Positions 43,246-56,370 of a DNA stretch of 64,000 bases are shown one piece after another. Positions within the stretch are counted from its first letter, which is position 1, and each line of letters opens with the position of its first letter. Both the position numbers and the translations under genes were made by a program. Below the pieces are notes generated by a model that saw only the letters and a program-made list of their open reading frames with translations, did not search any database and was not told the DNA's origin. Source of the stretch: Mastigias papua (Eukaryota > Cnidaria > Scyphozoa > Rhizostomeae > Mastigiidae); assembly GCA_964019165.1 (NCBI GenBank), contig OZ025283.1:3727501-3791500 (forward strand), in the 5' to 3' direction.

Positions 43246-46200
43246 GCATCTGCGCCTTTGTTGCTTTCGAGGCATGGATTGTAAAACTTGAAAACATCTA
43301 AACTCGTTGTCAGTTCGAGGCTTATAGCCTAACTATTCGTACGCTTGCCTAGACAACTTGCTGCGATGAAACTGGTTTTGACTAAAAGTACAAAATTTTA
43401 GCATTTATTCTGATTTAACGTTAAGAAATGGATAACAGCACATTGGAAATTTAGTGTAGAAGTGCAAATATACACTGATTGTTTTCCCGTGCATCCAGAT
43501 GTATTGTGGAATCGCTAATTCAGAAGATTGCATCACTCTTTAACCCAGTCCATATGACAACAAATTAAACTCCGAGAGTGATTTGGGCATCAAATCAGAA
43601 CTAAATGAAGACTTAATGGGCATCAAGGACTTGTGGCCCGAATGCATACTGCATAACAGGCACTCTGGCACTAGGCACTCTGGCACTAGATTTAAGGAAC
43701 TACAGCACTATTCAAAACTTTACAATTTAACGGTTCAATATGATTTGAAGAACTCATTAACCTACTTTATTTTGCCTCAGCTGGCTAGCTGCATTCGATT
43801 TATTACCATTATATTAAACAGCAGTGGCACAGCGTCAAGGTACTCAAGGTATTCAGTGAATACCCTACAATTTCCAGAAAAGATGATAATCTTCATTATT
43901 CAGCGATAGTGGTACTATTTCTCAAATTCTCAGTCAAAAGGCAAATTTAACCACTTTTAACGTGTTTACCTGCCTTAATATTCAAGCTTTGTAAGTGTGC
44001 AGACGTGAATCGTTTGGAAGCAAGCAGATTTGCGAAGATAATGCAGAAGACCGAACAGTACCTTCATGTTAAATAGAAGTTCGTCAGGAATACGCAGTGA
44101 ATACTCGGTAGGGTGTTTCCACCAATCAAATGCTCCATTTCATTAATAAAGTTTTCCTTAATGAGCGAAAACAATCTCACAAAGCGCTGAGAAATTGCCA
44201 GCATCCAGCCTCATACTTCTAAAACCTCACATAGAGGCTAATAAACAATGAGGTTGAATACTTGGAGTGGCGGAGTTGTTATCGAATACGAAGTAAATAC
44301 GAAACGTGAAGCTTTTAATAGGAGAGTTGAAAGGCTGATTTTGTAGCAAGAAAGTTCTGGTCATATGTAAATTATGTCATGTGGCAGCAGCAGTAAGAAT
44401 GCATGAATGGTAGGGTAGCTCGTAGTGCTTCAGTTGCATGTAGGCCAAGTTCCTCAATGTCTCATTTTGCAGTGTTAGGAGGAGCCTATGGCTGTTTTAG
44501 TTTCGTGAATATTATAACGATAGGCGTCAAACATTCCCCCTATATTTCTAAATATATGTAGATTCCCTGGCTTAGTTTCTTTCTGTTTACATAATGCGTG
44601 CTGTCAAATTTGCACAATCCAAAGGTATGGAGAGTCATGTGATATTGTCCCTATCAACATTCTGACTTCTTAGTCATTCGCTGCTATTCTCCAGTTGCTA
44701 TTTTAAAGAGTGTTCTTTTGTTAAAGCTCCGAGAACTTTCAAGGCTTTGTTTTTATAGGCCCTGTTCATGATTTGCTAGATGGATTTAACAAGACTACGT
44801 GGGAATAAGCAATGGGTTAAACCGTAACATCACTGATTCAAAGCTCTTTGTCAAAATTATCACTTGCTGAAAAGAGAGGATTACTGATATGGGGAAGCCA
44901 AAGCTTTACAATAACATCATGCAGCCTAGATACAATTTTTAGTATTAATTTTCGGTTCTATTCTATTATATGACCATGACCAACTGATGAATACAAGGTA
45001 GGAGATTGAGCTTTTTTACTAGATATTTATGTTCTGGATGATAAATAACAAGGGATGTTATCTAGTCACACCCAGCCAGACCCTATGATAGAATACCCTG
45101 TCAAGAAAGTCATGATACGCCACTGTTAGGCAACACTTTACTTGCAGCTATTTAGCATTGCATTGATGTAATGCTCAAAGGACAAACAATAATCTTGGTA
45201 TCAGTATAACACTCAATTCCTAGATGCTTATCACCAGTGGCAAATCGTCCTGGTATTCAAGGTAGTAAGTGAATACCCTGGGATATTAGAAAAATATTTT
45301 TGTTTAGTAAACCTAATACTTTACAGGCAAAATTCAACGCTACGACTTACTATTGTAATTTATTTGCTTTTTCAACCTTCATTATTGCAATAATTTCTCT
45401 GTAGGAGCAAGGAATCGCCGCTTTTCATCTGTGTATTGTTATTGCATTGGTTACGTCATGCAATAAGCAGTGAATCTCTTCCGTATAAATTTAACCAATC
45501 AGAGTGCAGAATTTTATGAATAGGCTTGGCGACTCGCCAGCAAAAGAATCGGAAAATAAGCTGTAAAGTTTCAGCTTCCAGCCTCGATAGTAGGTTACAG
45601 ACCAGTCTTGTTCCGAGCATTCTACTCGCAATCGGCAGCCATATATGTTATGGGGACTGTTGTGAAATACATATTTTTTAACAATAAGAACATGAAATAA
45701 TATCGTTGGAGAAAGTTTTTAGATTATAAAACACCTCTGGGTAATTCTTCATTTTACGGAAGTTGCCCTTGTTTTGAGTGAAAAATAGAGAACCCACAAG
45801 CAGAGGGTATCATTGTTATATGTAAATCTAATTTTGTGTGCACAATGCCTAAGGGGAGTTGCCTCTGAGGTAGCTTTTTGAATATGTGACTTGTGAATTA
45901 GTTTTGTATTTGTGGCAATATTAAAAAATGGGCCAGCGACTAGTCTTGAGAGGAGTGCCTTCCGTATTTGTCATACTATGACAAGTCTATTTTTCAACTC
46001 AGTTATCATGTAGAGGAGATACCTGGAGATACCACGACATCATTCATGTGGAGTGAGTAGTCACATTGTTGGGAATATTTCCATTACGTTTTTATTTCAC
46101 GCTTAATAAGAATGCAGCTTCCAAAGCTTTCATTTACTGAAAGACAGAAATAATATTATTGATAAAGGGAGACCCAAACCATATCTTGCATGTCAGTTTT

Positions 46201-46440
46201 TGTTGTTGTGTATACAAAAATAAAGGTTAAAATAAGAAACAAAGAGTAATCGCAGCCACACCCTATAACTCTACGTAAGTGCAAGTCTCTTGTGATGAAT
46301 CGATGTGCTTTGAATACACAACGATGAAAACCCTAGTATAGTAGGGTTTATTGATGACAAGCGAAATGAGATGGCGCGCGCTGTGTAAAGATATTATTGA
46401 TAAGGGGAGGCCCATACCATGTTGTTTTTGTTAATTTATT
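43246..46440. other. Unassigned DNA with short repeats
   Basis: No gene. A 15-bp unit GGCACTCTGGCACTA is repeated about twice near 43660-43690. A 45-bp motif with AAGGTATTCAGTGAATACCC recurs in diverged form at 43822-43866 and 45234-45279. A roughly 35-bp motif ATATTATTGATAA recurs near 46154 and 46391. Confidence 0.4.
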
Positions 46441-46665
46441 GCTGAGTGCATCTTGCAGAACCGCCACATGGATGACCTTGAACATTATGGCAGGAGGCAA
46501 TGCCTTCGCCTCTATGGACTACACGTTGCTGAGAAAGAAACTGCAGATGATGTGTTGGTAAAAATGAAAGGAGTTGTCTCAAAATTAGGAGTGGAAATGC
46601 CAGATTCCGCTTACGATAGAGCCCATAGAATTGGTAGAATTTACGAGGACGATGAAGGAAGCCTA
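46440..46665 (+). pseudogene. LINE ORF1 fragment (L1-type RRM region)
   Basis: The frame has RHMDDLEHYGRRQCLRLYGL and YDRAHRIGRIYEDDEG, matching the LE.YSRR..LRI.GI and DR.HRIG motifs of RNA-binding ORF1 proteins of L1-like and related LINEs. It is truncated at both ends. Downstream of about 46665 the plus frame no longer resembles ORF1, because a different, inverted LINE fragment begins. Confidence 0.75.
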
Positions 46666-46830
46666 CTTGTCGTTACTTTTGTCCTAGCTGTCCTATCAGC
46701 AATAAGAACCCATTTGAGCTTCCCAATCACGGCAATAGAAGTGGTAAATCTGTCATAATTGCTGCAAACAAGTCTTGCATCTTGTTTCTGAATCAGTTCT
46801 AGTTTATTAATTTTTGAGGCCATCGCAAAC
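46666..46830 (-). pseudogene. LINE RT C-terminal fragment, inverted next to ORF1 fragment
   Basis: Minus strand: INKLELIQKQDARLVCSNYD and AVIGKLKWVLIADRTART, matching the conserved C-terminal region (..LEKIQ.RAAR.V...Y... L.W..L..RR) of CR1/Jockey-like RT proteins. Only about 45 residues are left. Whether it belongs to the same LINE as the adjacent ORF1 piece is unknown. Confidence 0.6.
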
Positions 46831-47429
46831 TGCATTAGCGTATTCTGATCTTCTGATCTTGCCTCCTTCAGTATATACCCATTCTCTGCCCCTAACAAAA
46901 AGGCACCATCTGATATGAATACATTCAAATAACAATAATGAAATTTACCAGAGTTTAACAATAAGAAGATTGCATGGAGAATAAGTACGTGAACAATGCT
47001 TGGACAGTTCACCATATAGCTCAAAATGAGACTCAGTAAAACTGATTGCTAGGCCATGATTTCCTGTTGTTGTTACAACTAACTGCAGCGCAATATGCAC
47101 CAATTCGATCACGATTCCATTTCTTTGTCAATCTGCACCTGAGACTTCGAAATTTTGCAAGAACTGATTTTATAATTTAAATTCCTATACAAATGCTACA
47201 TAGCTTTTCTTCGAATGTTGCACCTCTAAACTCGTTTCCATGCGGAAAATTTGACGCATGCGTAAGAAAATCCGAGTCCCTTGAAAAGTCAAGAGTGTCC
47301 CTTCTGCCTATTATCTTTTCTGTGGTTAAATACTGATAGCCTAATACCCATGCTGACTGAACATATTTAAATTCAACAGGTGCTATTTATGTATTTCAAT
47401 ATAGCACGAGAAAATGGGAACAGTCTCCT
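46831..47429. other. Unassigned DNA
   Basis: No gene seen. Contains the right member of the 19-bp inverted pair. Confidence 0.4.
47293..47311 (-). repeat. 19-bp inverted repeat, right member
   Basis: Exact reverse complement of 43227-43245. Confidence 0.45.
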
Positions 47430-48800
47430 AGCATGCTGAAAGCTTTTCTTGTCCGACACACGTCAGAGTATGAAACGTCGGATAACGACCGAAAGGTGAA
47501 CCGAAATTTATTGCCAGATGCGGGTGCACGTAATATGATGAAAACTGCGTTTATTTGGCCCTATGATTGGCCAATTAGCACCTATTCACAATTGTTTACT
47601 TGAAGAATCCAACTGAAAGCGAACTCTTTTTGTTTACACAAGACTGGGTTTTGAGTCTTATTGTAAACTGAATCCAAAACACCTAAATGAAAGGACGATC
47701 TTGCTTGCCCAATGATCCGAAAATTATCGTCTGAATATGTTTTGACGCAATCTGGATTTGTAATAAGATGTTGTCCTATGGCCGAATAACTTTTCAATTT
47801 AGAAATAGAGCTGTTAAACATACGAGGTGGCTATTCCCTTATTAAAGTGGTTTTCTTCCTGATGCTCGTGGGTATATGTTGCTTTATTCTGTCAGCTAGT
47901 CTCTGCGTAGTGCGTCCTACGTACCGAGCTTCACATCGGCAAGAAAATTCATAAACTACACAACTTTTTCGAGTGGTAGAAACGCTATTTTATTAAGCAG
48001 ATGGCAGCATGACCTTAGTATTGTAGACAACACGAGGTTTCACAGCATAGAAACAGGATGTAATGGCTTGTTAATTTGGTTTTCAAATCTTGATGAAACA
48101 TTACCAATCAAGTGCAATTTCAGGTAAACTGGGCTCTTCTCAGGACCACACGGGTTTTTCCGCTGCAAAGTTGGCAAGGTTTTGCTTAATACAAGAAATA
48201 TGGACATCATCTGGATATCCATTTTCAATGAGCAGTTGTTTTACTCTATCAAGCTCTGAGCCTAATTTAATTTAGGAGCAAATAATTAGTGGCCTGTGAA
48301 CTAAGGGTTTAATAAAAGGCTAATTTTTCCTGCTTTTGGGCTAAAGGAATTCCAACGGATATATTGCCTTGTAAATGCTGGCTTCCTGTAATCTCTGGTA
48401 AGGAATCCAGTGCCCTCTTTTTCCATCATAAAATATAATAAGCTCAAGGAGTTGTTTTGCTCCTTTTTTTACCGTGATCTTTAAAGCTGGATGCAGTAAT
48501 TTAAGTTTTTCATGAAAACAGTCACAACCCAGCTCAGAACTAAAGATGATGAAAGTATCATCCACATATCTAAAGTAGACACCTGGTTTTACGGTGTTAT
48601 TAAAAAGTCTACTTTCATGAAAGCCCACGAAAATGTTTGCTAAAGCCGGACCCAAGGGGCTGCCCATTGCCACTCCGTCTAATTGCTTATACATTTGGTT
48701 GTTGGAACTAACTTCCACTCCTCGCATAGCAATTAACATCAATTCTTTAAATATGTCCTCGGGGAATAGAGGGCAATCAAGGTGACCTCGATACAAAGCA
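47430..48800 (-). pseudogene. PLE-B copy 3, 5'-truncated
   Basis: Minus strand: RT motif B LDGVAMGSPLGPALANIF and motif C YFRYVDDTFIIF (48796-48341), then a decayed thumb region with GPEKSPVYLKL (about 48150), a GIY-YIG region that is frame-shifted near 47900, and DNFRIIGQARSSFHLG (47690). It is clearly the same family as the palindrome at 27150-29000 but older and more diverged. It supplies the RT catalytic region the palindrome lacks. Confidence 0.88.
47432..47472 (-). ncRNA. Decayed hammerhead motif (PLE-B copy 3)
   Basis: Aligns with the palindrome hammerheads, but the core reads CUGACGU and the GAAA block is disturbed. Stem I CAUACU/AGCAUG has one mismatch. Probably inactive. Confidence 0.5.
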
Positions 48801-49396
48801 TCAGCAGTTTAGGTGTGTTATTCAGAACTTCGTTATTGCTCCAAATTGTGGGAACATTCTTTTATAGTTCAACATTCATTTTCATTATACAAGATTATCT
48901 GGGTACTTCAAGCAATAGCAGTATTTATTTAGTATAGGATGAAATACCTCTATTGTGTTAAACTAGTGCCATTAAACTCCACATTAGAGCCCATATAATC
49001 GTAATTCCTGTTAAACACAGTATGTAGGAAATAGCATTTTCTTGGATGTCTGACTGTTCTTTGAGTTCCATCTGAAGAATTGCTTCTCACTATTGTGATT
49101 CTCGAGCTGTATTCGACTTTCAATTTAGCGTATATCCTTGATTGAGTCTTGAAATGACTACTGGTTAAATCTGCAAATGCACTGTTTAAACGTGGTTGGT
49201 CTTTGATGATGTTCATTAGTCTAAACAAAGGCGAATCTTGATCAAACTTATAAATGCGTTTATAGATTATAATACATTAAGTGATGCCTCCTGTAAATGA
49301 TGTCGATCCTGATCCAGTAAGATTACAAATGGTTTAATTCACTTCTCCTCTGCTTTTCTTTAAAGGTCATATCATTAGAACCACTCATTGATTCAT
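48801..49396. other. Unassigned DNA
   Basis: One 92-codon minus frame (48950-49228) without motifs. Nothing else recognised. Confidence 0.4.
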
Positions 49397-50770
49397 ATTA
49401 TTATTATTACTTAAACGATATAACGTGGCAAAGCCACACAACGTTTTTCATTAAGTTACATTTTTCTTTTCAAAATATCCTTCCATTTTTTGCGGTTCTT
49501 TGCCAGTTGACTTGCCTCTTCCTATTTTAAATTAATTTCTTGCAATTTTTATTGCATCAATTCCAGCCATGTAAACTTTGGTCTTCCTCGTGGTCGTTTT
49601 GATTGTAGTAATGCCACACTTAACGCTTTTCGAGCAGGTGTTTTCTCATCTAACCTCATCAGGTAACCAAACCATTTTATTCTCTTTTTCTCAATTGTTT
49701 TACTCCATGGTTCTGTCTTGGTTTTTTCGTATACGTCTTCATTCTTTACAATCTTTGGCCATCTAATATTTAGAACATAGGAGCGCAGTATTCGCCTTTG
49801 AAAGTTATCAATTTGATTTTTTAGCGTTTTCGTTAGTGTCCAAAGTTCACTGCTGTATAAAAATACTGGTGTTATGTATGCTTGGAATGCTCTTACTTTA
49901 GTTCTTCTTGACAATCGTTTGTTTTTGAAACTTTCTTTTAAGTTTGTCAGTGCATTGAGTGATAGGCTTTTTCTGTTTGCAATGTCTGTTTCTGTGTTTA
50001 GTTTGGATCCTAGTATCTTAGCTTTTTTCCATTCATTTCCGTTCTTATATTTCACCGTATATTCTTCAGTTTTTGACATGTTTATCATCAGGCCTCTGTT
50101 CTGTAGTCTTGATGGAAGTTGACCTTTTATATGCTCGATTACTGTTTTATCTGTTGTTGCTATTGTTATATCATCCGCATATTCCATAGTTATTTCGACA
50201 TTTTCTATTTTCTTGTCATGTGATGGCTTTTCGCAGCCGTTACTTATTCTTACTTCATTGCAGTTTGTTTGTTCTGTTTGTTTGTTTTGCATGTTATGTC
50301 CTTCATGTTGTTTTTCTACAAGTGATTTTGCTAGGTAGAATATGAATTCTTCTCCACTACAACAGTCACCCTTGGGGTGTACCAGTGTCTGTCTTAAAAG
50401 TCGAACTTCTCGATTTTCCAACTTGTACCATTAACTCAGTTCCTAGCATTATTTGAATCATATTTAATTCATCTTTGTTTAAATTTTTTGCAGATCTTTT
50501 ACTAGTTCACTTCTTATGATGCTGTCGAAAGCTTTTGACATATCGAGCAATAGATAATGAATTTCAAAATTTGTGGACGTTGCTGCTTTTTCGGCTAGAA
50601 TTTTACAGGAAAAGACATGCTCTGTTGTGCTTCCACCATTACAATATGCTGCTTGAGAAATGGGTATTTCTTTATTGATTTTTTCACCTATACGTTTCAT
50701 CATACATGTAGCAAGGATTTTTCTCATCACTGATAGTAAAGTTATTGGTCTCAGATTTATTGAATCATAC
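49397..50770 (-). pseudogene. LINE-D: 5'-truncated reverse transcriptase
   Basis: Minus strand from 50770: NLRPITLLS (RT motif 1), QAAYCNGGSTTEHVFSCKIL, LLLDMSKAFDSI (motif A), then a frame gap near 50430-50480 where motif B should be, EYADDITIATTD (motif C, about 50190), a thumb region with MINMSKTE and ILGSKLN, and a C-terminal part with FQRRILRSYVLNIRWP, KRIKWFGYLMRLDEKTPARK and KRPRGRPKFTW. The 3' tail has TAA repeats near 49397-49412. Endonuclease and ORF1 are absent. The clade is uncertain, with the C-terminal part resembling RTE-like or RLE-type LINEs. Confidence 0.85.
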
Positions 50771-53239
50771 GCTATTCTAAACTCAAAACATTTTCACTAT
50801 CATCTTCACAGTCAGGTGCAACACTGCTAAGATATAATATTTAAAATAAGTAGCAACATTTCATTGCTGAATTTGCTTCCAATTTTTTACCTATTTCCAA
50901 CTTTATAAACCACCTCTCTACATAATGTAAATATAGTAATAGGCCTATTGGCATATTATCTATCACATATGATTTATTATTAATTCTATGACACTTTAAG
51001 CTGTAATTTTTAGTTCATCAAATACTAATTCAACAATTTCAAAATATCTCTGGACATTAGATCTGGTTGTATATGATATTTAGCATCCAATTCTCTAATA
51101 TAGATTATGCTACTGTGTTGAATATGTCTTGTGTTTCGGCAGTATAAAGTTCTAGGAAAGATGAAGGACCGAGTTGCTGAGCGAATGAGAAACGGAGAGA
51201 ATGCGTCAGTTCCAATACGTTCTATGCTACTAAAATGATAAACCTTGAAAGATCATCAAACTGATATCTCACCAAAGAAGTAAATAAGCATTCGTTTTAG
51301 ATATAATTCATAAGTGTCTTACATGCTGCGCCTGTAAATTTAACTGTATACGTTGAAATGATCTTTAACTTTGTAATCATTGAAATCTATACTGCATACA
51401 TGCATACAGCATATTGCGAATTATGAAGATACTGGCATTGTACCGAAGGACATCTGAGTGGGAGTGTAGCAAAAAAGAGATTTGCTCTCAGGTTTGAGCA
51501 AGGTAGCACAGCTATTGGCAATAAATTATTATTACAAGAACCTGCTTTGTATGGAAAAGCCAAAAAATGACGAAAACCTTAGAATAACGTGGGGCTGTCA
51601 TACTAATACACCCATACTGAAGCATGAACGGGATACAGTTTTAACTTTTCAGTATTATCCATATGCGCATTTATCATTGCGTAGTACAATGCTTTCATAT
51701 CCGCAGACAAAATTAATAATAGAATGGATAAAGGTCATTTATGCATTTTTAGTTTGAAAGTAGTTTACTTTGATATATTTTTATGTGACCAACATGTTAA
51801 ACATATATTTTTAAATCTATATACTATTTCACCGCAAAGCACATTAGTCAAATTAGTTCTTCTATATACTAACTAGGCTATTTGCAGCATTCCATAAGAA
51901 CTTATGCAATAATTATAAAATTCTCATGGCGTATATTTTTTAATAATCTATATAGCTAACTTTTGTCAACTCTAGCTAACAGTAACCTCTAAATAAGAAT
52001 ATTTTTCATCCTTTAATTGATATGTCTAATAGATGAATCATCTCTTCATAACCATGTACATTTTTATAGTTTTGTCAAAAATATTTTGAGAATCAGAGCT
52101 TAGCTATAAGCCTCAGAGTAAGAACAAGGACAAGCAACATTGCAGATTATAATAACAAGCTAGAAATAAGGCATGTCATAAAGAGAAAAAGAACAATAAA
52201 ACAACAAGACAAGTCAAATGTCGCTATCATAAAATGTCTCGTAGTGTGTGACATAGACCTTTGATGGTACATGGCTTCCGATAGTAGAGCCAAATCTCTT
52301 CTGTATGATTCTAATATTGCACGCAACAATTACATTTTGTGTCGACAAACCATTGTGTACATTGGAGAATCATTAAAATTGGCGATAAATGTGCAAGTTT
52401 TACCTACGAAATGTCTCCCTGGGAGGGGTGTGACACTAACCAAACTTCCCTTCCAGAAATGTCTGACAAGAGAAGCATCCGAAAAGATTAATCCACTCCT
52501 CTTACATAGTAATGAATCCTTTTTGTAGCATAACATAAATTGGTATTATACTTGAGAAATGTTCAATGAAAAATGCTTTAATGATATCTGACTTCCATAG
52601 CTCAATTCTTAAGGGTACATGAATAGATCTAATATAAAGTGAATGAATTAATGCTTGAACAGAGGACAATATGTCCCATTCTCATGTAACACTGATTGCT
52701 TTATTTGTATCTATATATTTATTTACATACTGTGATCTCTCAAGTATCATTATCATTATTATTTTCTCTTCGTTGAGCATGGACGTGTGGATCGTAACTG
52801 CGATCAAGCACTGGCTAGGTGATAGGTGTAATTGCCGGATTTGCAAATAACCAGAGTTGCAAATTTGCTCTTGTTCTGTTAAAGTAATTTTTGTAAATAG
52901 TTGGTATAAATTAGTAGCTATATTACTATTGTAATTAGACCAACTTTAAATCAGATTACAATCATATCATGTACACGAAAGTTGATATAATGCCAATATT
53001 TATGCCTATTTATGACTGATTTTTGTATTTTCTTGATAGTATTTATCTATTTTCTTAGTAATTGATTTCCGTGGATTCTATCATTACGATGATTTGCCCA
53101 TATTGGATTTGGATTTGTCTGCTATTCATCGTTTGTTCTTTCTGAGGGAGAGACTTTGATTCGTTAGAACGCATTAACAATAGACCTCGTCAATCTGTTA
53201 ATTCTGGATGACAGAAAACAGCCAAGTTATTCAAACTAT
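50771..53239. other. Unassigned AT-rich DNA
   Basis: Short frames at 51482-51757 (91 codons, plus) and 52271-52528 (85 codons, plus, with a 68-codon shadow) have no recognisable motifs. No RNA gene or repeat boundary was found. Confidence 0.4.
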
Positions 53240-56200
53240 TGTAATCAATGAAAGCAGTGCTTAGTGCTGTTGTGGAAAACAATGAAAAGGGATGAAAGGA
53301 TTAAAAACGCACCAGAGGAAGTGTAGGGTTATCTTTGGTTTTAACGACGACAGTTTGTTCGAACTTCCTGACGAAGACACTATAATGAATGAAGCTACGA
53401 CTCAGGATTTAACCGATGTCGATATGCCAGTCGAAGATTTAACTTGAATGACAAAATTCTCGTGCCAAAATTAGAAAAAGACTGGTCTATTTCTAATGAT
53501 TAGTCTGATGTTTTATTCACAGGAACTGTAATATATTTAAATAACGATAATATGATCGCTTAAAAAGTGAGTAATGTAATTTATGATTATTTCAAAATGA
53601 ATTTTGGAACAGTTAAAGAATCAGATCAAAGTCAACTGGAGATGAAGTGTAACAATCTCACAACAGGTAAACTCAAGAAGATCTTAAAGCATTTGAAAGA
53701 TAATAATGCTCCTCTACGTGAAATAAAATATGTCTCTCATCTTTTAAGATCCAAGTTGCAGACAACACCTTCGATTACCTCTGCTAATTTGAACCAGGAT
53801 GCTATGATTTCTAAGAACGTTTGAAGTTATGTCAAGGGGGCACTCAAGAAGCGCTCATCATTACCTCTTTCTTTCACATTGAACCACTGCGTAAACATTT
53901 TCCATAAGACTCTATGGAGTGCATTTCCTAATAAGCAATTTGTTATTCCCAGCTGGGTACCTCAGTTTCAAGCTCCTACCTACAGTTTTGATCATCAGCC
54001 ACTAAGCTATCAAAAAATCACAGCTATCATAGGACGCATGAAATCCTCTGCCTCTCCGAATCCCTTAGACCAGGTTTCGATCATATGCTTTAAAAGATGT
54101 TCATATTAACGCTCTCCCTAACTGAAATCATATGCATCATTTGGAAGTTTGGCTCAATTCCTTTAATATGGTAAAACGCTTGTACGATATTTATCCATGG
54201 AAAGGGTAGTCTGATGACCCATCTAATTTCAGACCTATATCTCGTGAATTCGTAACGCTTAAAATATTTACATCCTGTCTTCGTGACAACAGGTGTGATT
54301 TCCTAAAGCGAAATAACTATATCGAATCTCAAATTCAAAAAGGTTTTACATCTAAGATTTCCAGTACTATAGATTATACCTCTATCATGGCATATATTAT
54401 CAACTAAGCCAGTTCAAAATAATGTTCTCTTATTGCAACACTACTTGATCTAAAACACGCCGTTGGCGAAGTCCATCAATATCTCATATCATCCGATTTG
54501 TCTTACCACCACAATCCTAGCGGCATTCGATGTTGGGTAGCAAACCTTTACTCCGATTTTGAAAACGTTTACAGTTTACAGGGTGACTGCCTAAGCCCTT
54601 TACTTTTCAATGTGTGTTTCAATACCTTTATCCAATTCATAAAGGCTGACAAATTCAAGCAACTTGGTTTCTGAGATCACGATGGAATAAATCAGCTATT
54701 TAATCCTGTTCACTAGTTCCAGTTCACCGATGATACTGCTGTTGTCTCTAGCACTGAACGCGAAAACCAGTTATTTTAAAGTTGTTTTATGAGATGATAC
54801 CAATGGGCGAACATAATTGTAAGCTTGGGTAAGTGCACTACATTTGGTATAAAGAAACTTTCTACTTGTGCAATGAAATCCCGACCTAAGCTATTTATCA
54901 ATTAAGAAACAGTCCCCCCTGTCCACAAGGGCTGATCCTTTAGATATCTTGACCGTCACCTTAACTTTGAGATGAACAATAATGAGCATATGTCTTCCCT
55001 GACATCATCCTTTTCTTATATGCTCTCTGAAATCGATTCTCTGCCCATTCTTCCTCAAAATAAACTGTGCCTTTATTAAACTTACGTTCTCTCCAAAGTC
55101 TCATGGGAAATCACAGTTACCAATATCTCAAAGACCTGAGGTATACAACATCTTGATAATTTAGTCTCTCACTATTTTCGTGAATGGCCTGATATCCCTA
55201 TAAGCGCAACACTGAGTGGCAAAATTCTCTCCAAAAATCAGTTTGCATTAAGTCTTCAACTACCTTCTATGAATTTTCCTCAATGTCAAACTGTTCAACG
55301 TAACACCCTAAAGTCATCTCCAAACAATAACATTCAATGGCGTTGGAAAAATACATCTGTAGGGTGGTATATTCAATATTATATATAGAAATACCAAGGA
55401 AGTCCTAAAAGCCATTCGAACTGAACATACCGTGCGCCTTCAACATGAACTAACTTCACAGGATTACATATCATCTTTTCTTCTTGTTAACTCACTTAAA
55501 ATGGCAAACTCTATCTGGTCCACAGTTCAAAGCAACATGCCACGTAACATTTTACTTTCACTGTACGTTATTTAGATAACTCAGTAGCAACCCTTGTAAA
55601 TCTTGCTAGATGGAATCTTAGCCACACTTCCGATAGTTCCTTCTGCTTTCGTCCTGAAGGTTTATTACATGCTGTTGAAGGCTGCAAAACTTACCTTGAT
55701 GAAGGCCTTTATACATGGCGTTATAATTCAGCATTGCAGTTTATTGCCAACTCCTTGTAGTCAATTGTTGGTTCTACCTTATATGTTGACCTACCAGGCT
55801 TTCTATCTCCTTTCATAATTACTAGTGATACGCTCCGTCCCGATCGATCTTCTTCTTGTCACCGCAGATCGAAAACCCTTTGTACTCGAATTGACAGTGG
55901 GTTTTGAAACAAATTTGAAAGTAAATGCTCATAGGAAAAAAGAGAAGCATCATCAGCTTCTTCAAATATTGAGCTCTCAATTTTTTCTTGCTAAATTTTT
56001 CAATCTGTCTGCTAGCTATCTTGCTATATTCGGTTGGTCAGCTGAGTCTTTCCTTGATCTGTGCAAAGATTTAGAAATAAATAAAAACCATCTGTTTTTC
56101 ATGATCAGGAAAACTTCAGAAATAATCATCATCATCATAATCATCATCATCATCATGATCATAATCATCCGATCAACCTATTTTATTCTTTGCCGAAGGA

Positions 56201-56370
56201 ACGAACCTTGGACTAGTCCTGATTTGATTTGATTTTAGTTACTTGTAGCTTCTATACAATGCTAGCTATTTATCCTTTTCATTGTTAAATTGTTCACGCT
56301 AGCCATTTATAAATTACCTTGTAATAGTGCGATTTGTAATTGTAGTTTACTTGAATAAAATTAGCAGTTG
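53240..56370 (+). pseudogene. LINE-E: decayed LINE with restriction-like endonuclease (R2/NeSL-type)
   Basis: Plus-strand pieces: a zinc-finger-like GLKTHQRKCRVIFGFNDD (about 53300), a connector with LKDNNAPLREIKYVSHLLRS (53567-53824), FHKTLWSAFPNKQF and MKSSASPNPLDQV (53879-54109), an RT with GDCLSPLLFNVCFNTFIQF (54583-54640) and FTDDTAVVS in the YADD position (about 54724), a Cys-His region (SFCFRPEGLLHAVEGCKTYL, about 55640), and the restriction-like endonuclease with PDLLLVTADRK, FVLELTVGFETNL and a final STYFILCRRNEPW (55825-56232). A polyadenylation-type end follows (AATAAAATTAG near 56356). Many stops and frameshifts make it inactive. RT-then-endonuclease order separates it from the APE-type LINEs in the window. 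Confidence 0.85.
56122..56169 (+). repeat. In-frame (ATC)n expansion inside the LINE-E endonuclease
   Basis: A run of ATC/ATA/ATG triplets inserts about 15 Ile or Met residues between KTSE and RSTYF without shifting the frame. Confidence 0.85.
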
